DNA from: Streptomyces katrae
Lineage (GTDB): Bacteria; Actinomycetota; Actinomycetes; Streptomycetales; Streptomycetaceae
Reading direction: 5' to 3'
Length of the DNA: 5,788 nucleotides
Assembly (NCBI RefSeq): GCF_000966975.1
Contig: NZ_JZWV01001194.1
Span: forward strand, 1 to 5,788
The notes beneath the pieces are model-generated. The model ran no database searches. It was not told where the DNA came from and worked only from the letters and a program-made list of their open reading frames with translations. Positions 5,288 to 5,788 of the stretch are shown here, piece by piece (position 1 is the first letter of the stretch; every line of letters starts with the position of its first letter). Made by a program: the position numbers and the translations under genes.

Positions 5288-5727
5288 TGCCGACCTGGGC
5301 GCTCCTCTTGGAGCAGAACATCCACAGGCGGCACGGGTCGGCCTGGTCGGTCACCGTCCTGGGCCACGTGGACGGGACCAGGGAAGAGGCCTTGACCGCC
5401 CTCCGTGAACGGGTGGACAGGTTCGACCCCTCGGTCTTCTACACGGTGAAGCGGCGGAGGCTCTACGGCGACGGCGACGGTTTCATGCTGCTCGTCGAGG
5501 GCCGCTTCGCACGCGCGTGGCACTACCGGTTCAAACTCGCCGAGCTGCTCGAAGACAGCGCCCCTCCGCCCCCACCGCCGGAACCGAAGCCGGAGCCCGT
5601 GGAGCGGTGGCAGCCCCCGCGCCCCCGCTCGCCCAAGCCCCCGAAGCCCCCACAACGCCCGGCCCCACCACGGGAGGTCGACATCCCGGAGCGCCCTGCA
5701 TGGCTCGGACGGGACGACCTGGCCTGA
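5287..5727 (+). CDS. Small protein with proline-rich C-terminal tail
   Basis: A 146-residue protein of unknown function, probably a Streptomyces family found downstream of DUF397 genes. The GTG start at 5287 shares one base with the DUF397 stop (TAGTG), so it is most likely the third coupled gene of the operon; a longer upstream reading in this frame would only duplicate DUF397 sequence. Residues 1-91 look like a compact alpha/beta domain: WALLLEQN (4-11), WSVTVLGHVDGTREEALTAL (20-39), a basic segment VKRRRLYGDGDGFMLLVEG (54-72) and WHYRFKLAELLED (78-90). Residues 93-129 are low-complexity and dominated by proline with Lys, Arg and Glu, starting with a run of six prolines. A short tail, DIPERPAWLGRDDLA (132-146), follows. 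There is no signal peptide or membrane segment. The gene is probably real because it is coupled and has a GC-biased third position. Confidence 0.72.
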   Translation: MPTWALLLEQNIHRRHGSAWSVTVLGHVDGTREEALTALRERVDRFDPSVFYTVKRRRLYGDGDGFMLLVEGRFARAWHYRFKLAELLEDSAPPPPPPEPKPEPVERWQPPRPRSPKPPKPPQRPAPPREVDIPERPAWLGRDDLA

Positions 5728-5745
5728 CCCGGGCGGACGGTCTCA

Positions 5746-5766
5746 GGGAAGGGCTGGGGGCTTCCC
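5746..5766 (+). terminator. Possible weak hairpin terminator after the regulatory operon
   Basis: GGGAAG (5746-5751) and CTTCCC (5761-5766) can form a 6-bp stem with a 9-nt G-rich loop, 19 nt after the stop at 5727. There is no T-run and the stem is short, so this is a tentative call. Confidence 0.3.
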
Positions 5767-5788
5767 GTCAGTCCCACTGTCCTTCCGG

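Noticed and set aside
5570..5680. Proline-codon-rich CCC/CCG tract considered as a DNA repeat array
   Set aside because: There is no regular unit length; it is explained by the proline-rich coding sequence of the small protein.

Overview
The window is very GC-rich with strong G/C bias at codon third positions, actinomycete-style ribosome binding sites, GTG starts and closely packed genes. Together with the protein families present, this points to Streptomyces or a close relative. It falls into two parts.

The left part (1-3715) looks like conserved chromosome. It starts with a DUF3151 protein (29-442). This is followed by a tryptophan catabolic block: tryptophan 2,3-dioxygenase (kynA, 572-1420) and kynureninase (kynU, 1413-2651) overlap by 8 nt and form one transcription unit, closed by a strong GC-rich hairpin with a C(TACG)G tetraloop. 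After a 188-nt gap with its own repeats comes an alpha/beta hydrolase (2840-3715) with the HGGxW and GHSAGGH signatures of the BNA7/AFMID-type kynurenine formamidases. Together the three enzymes would take L-tryptophan through N-formylkynurenine and kynurenine to anthranilate plus alanine. The formamidase assignment rests on fold and context.

The right part (3640-5727) looks like an accessory regulatory module of a kind common in Streptomyces. On the plus strand, an XRE helix-turn-helix/DUF5753 regulator (about 4212-5048), a DUF397 protein (5045-5287) and a small protein with a proline-rich tail (5287-5727) are joined by 4-nt and 1-nt overlaps, so they are probably cotranscribed and translationally coupled. 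A 152-residue uncharacterised protein is encoded divergently (4098-3640). The divergent promoter region (4099-4196) holds a perfect 10-bp inverted repeat plus a degenerate third copy two helical turns away, a good candidate operator for the XRE protein. The divergent gene runs convergently into the hydrolase and overlaps its last 76 nt.

No tRNA, rRNA, CRISPR array, transposase or attachment site was recognised. I see no TTA leucine codon in any called gene, so nothing here appears to depend on the bldA tRNA. The most interesting items are the in-frame 9-bp repeat in the kynU N-terminus, the lost distal histidine in the dioxygenase, the operator-like repeats and the coupled XRE/DUF397/proline-rich trio with its divergent partner.
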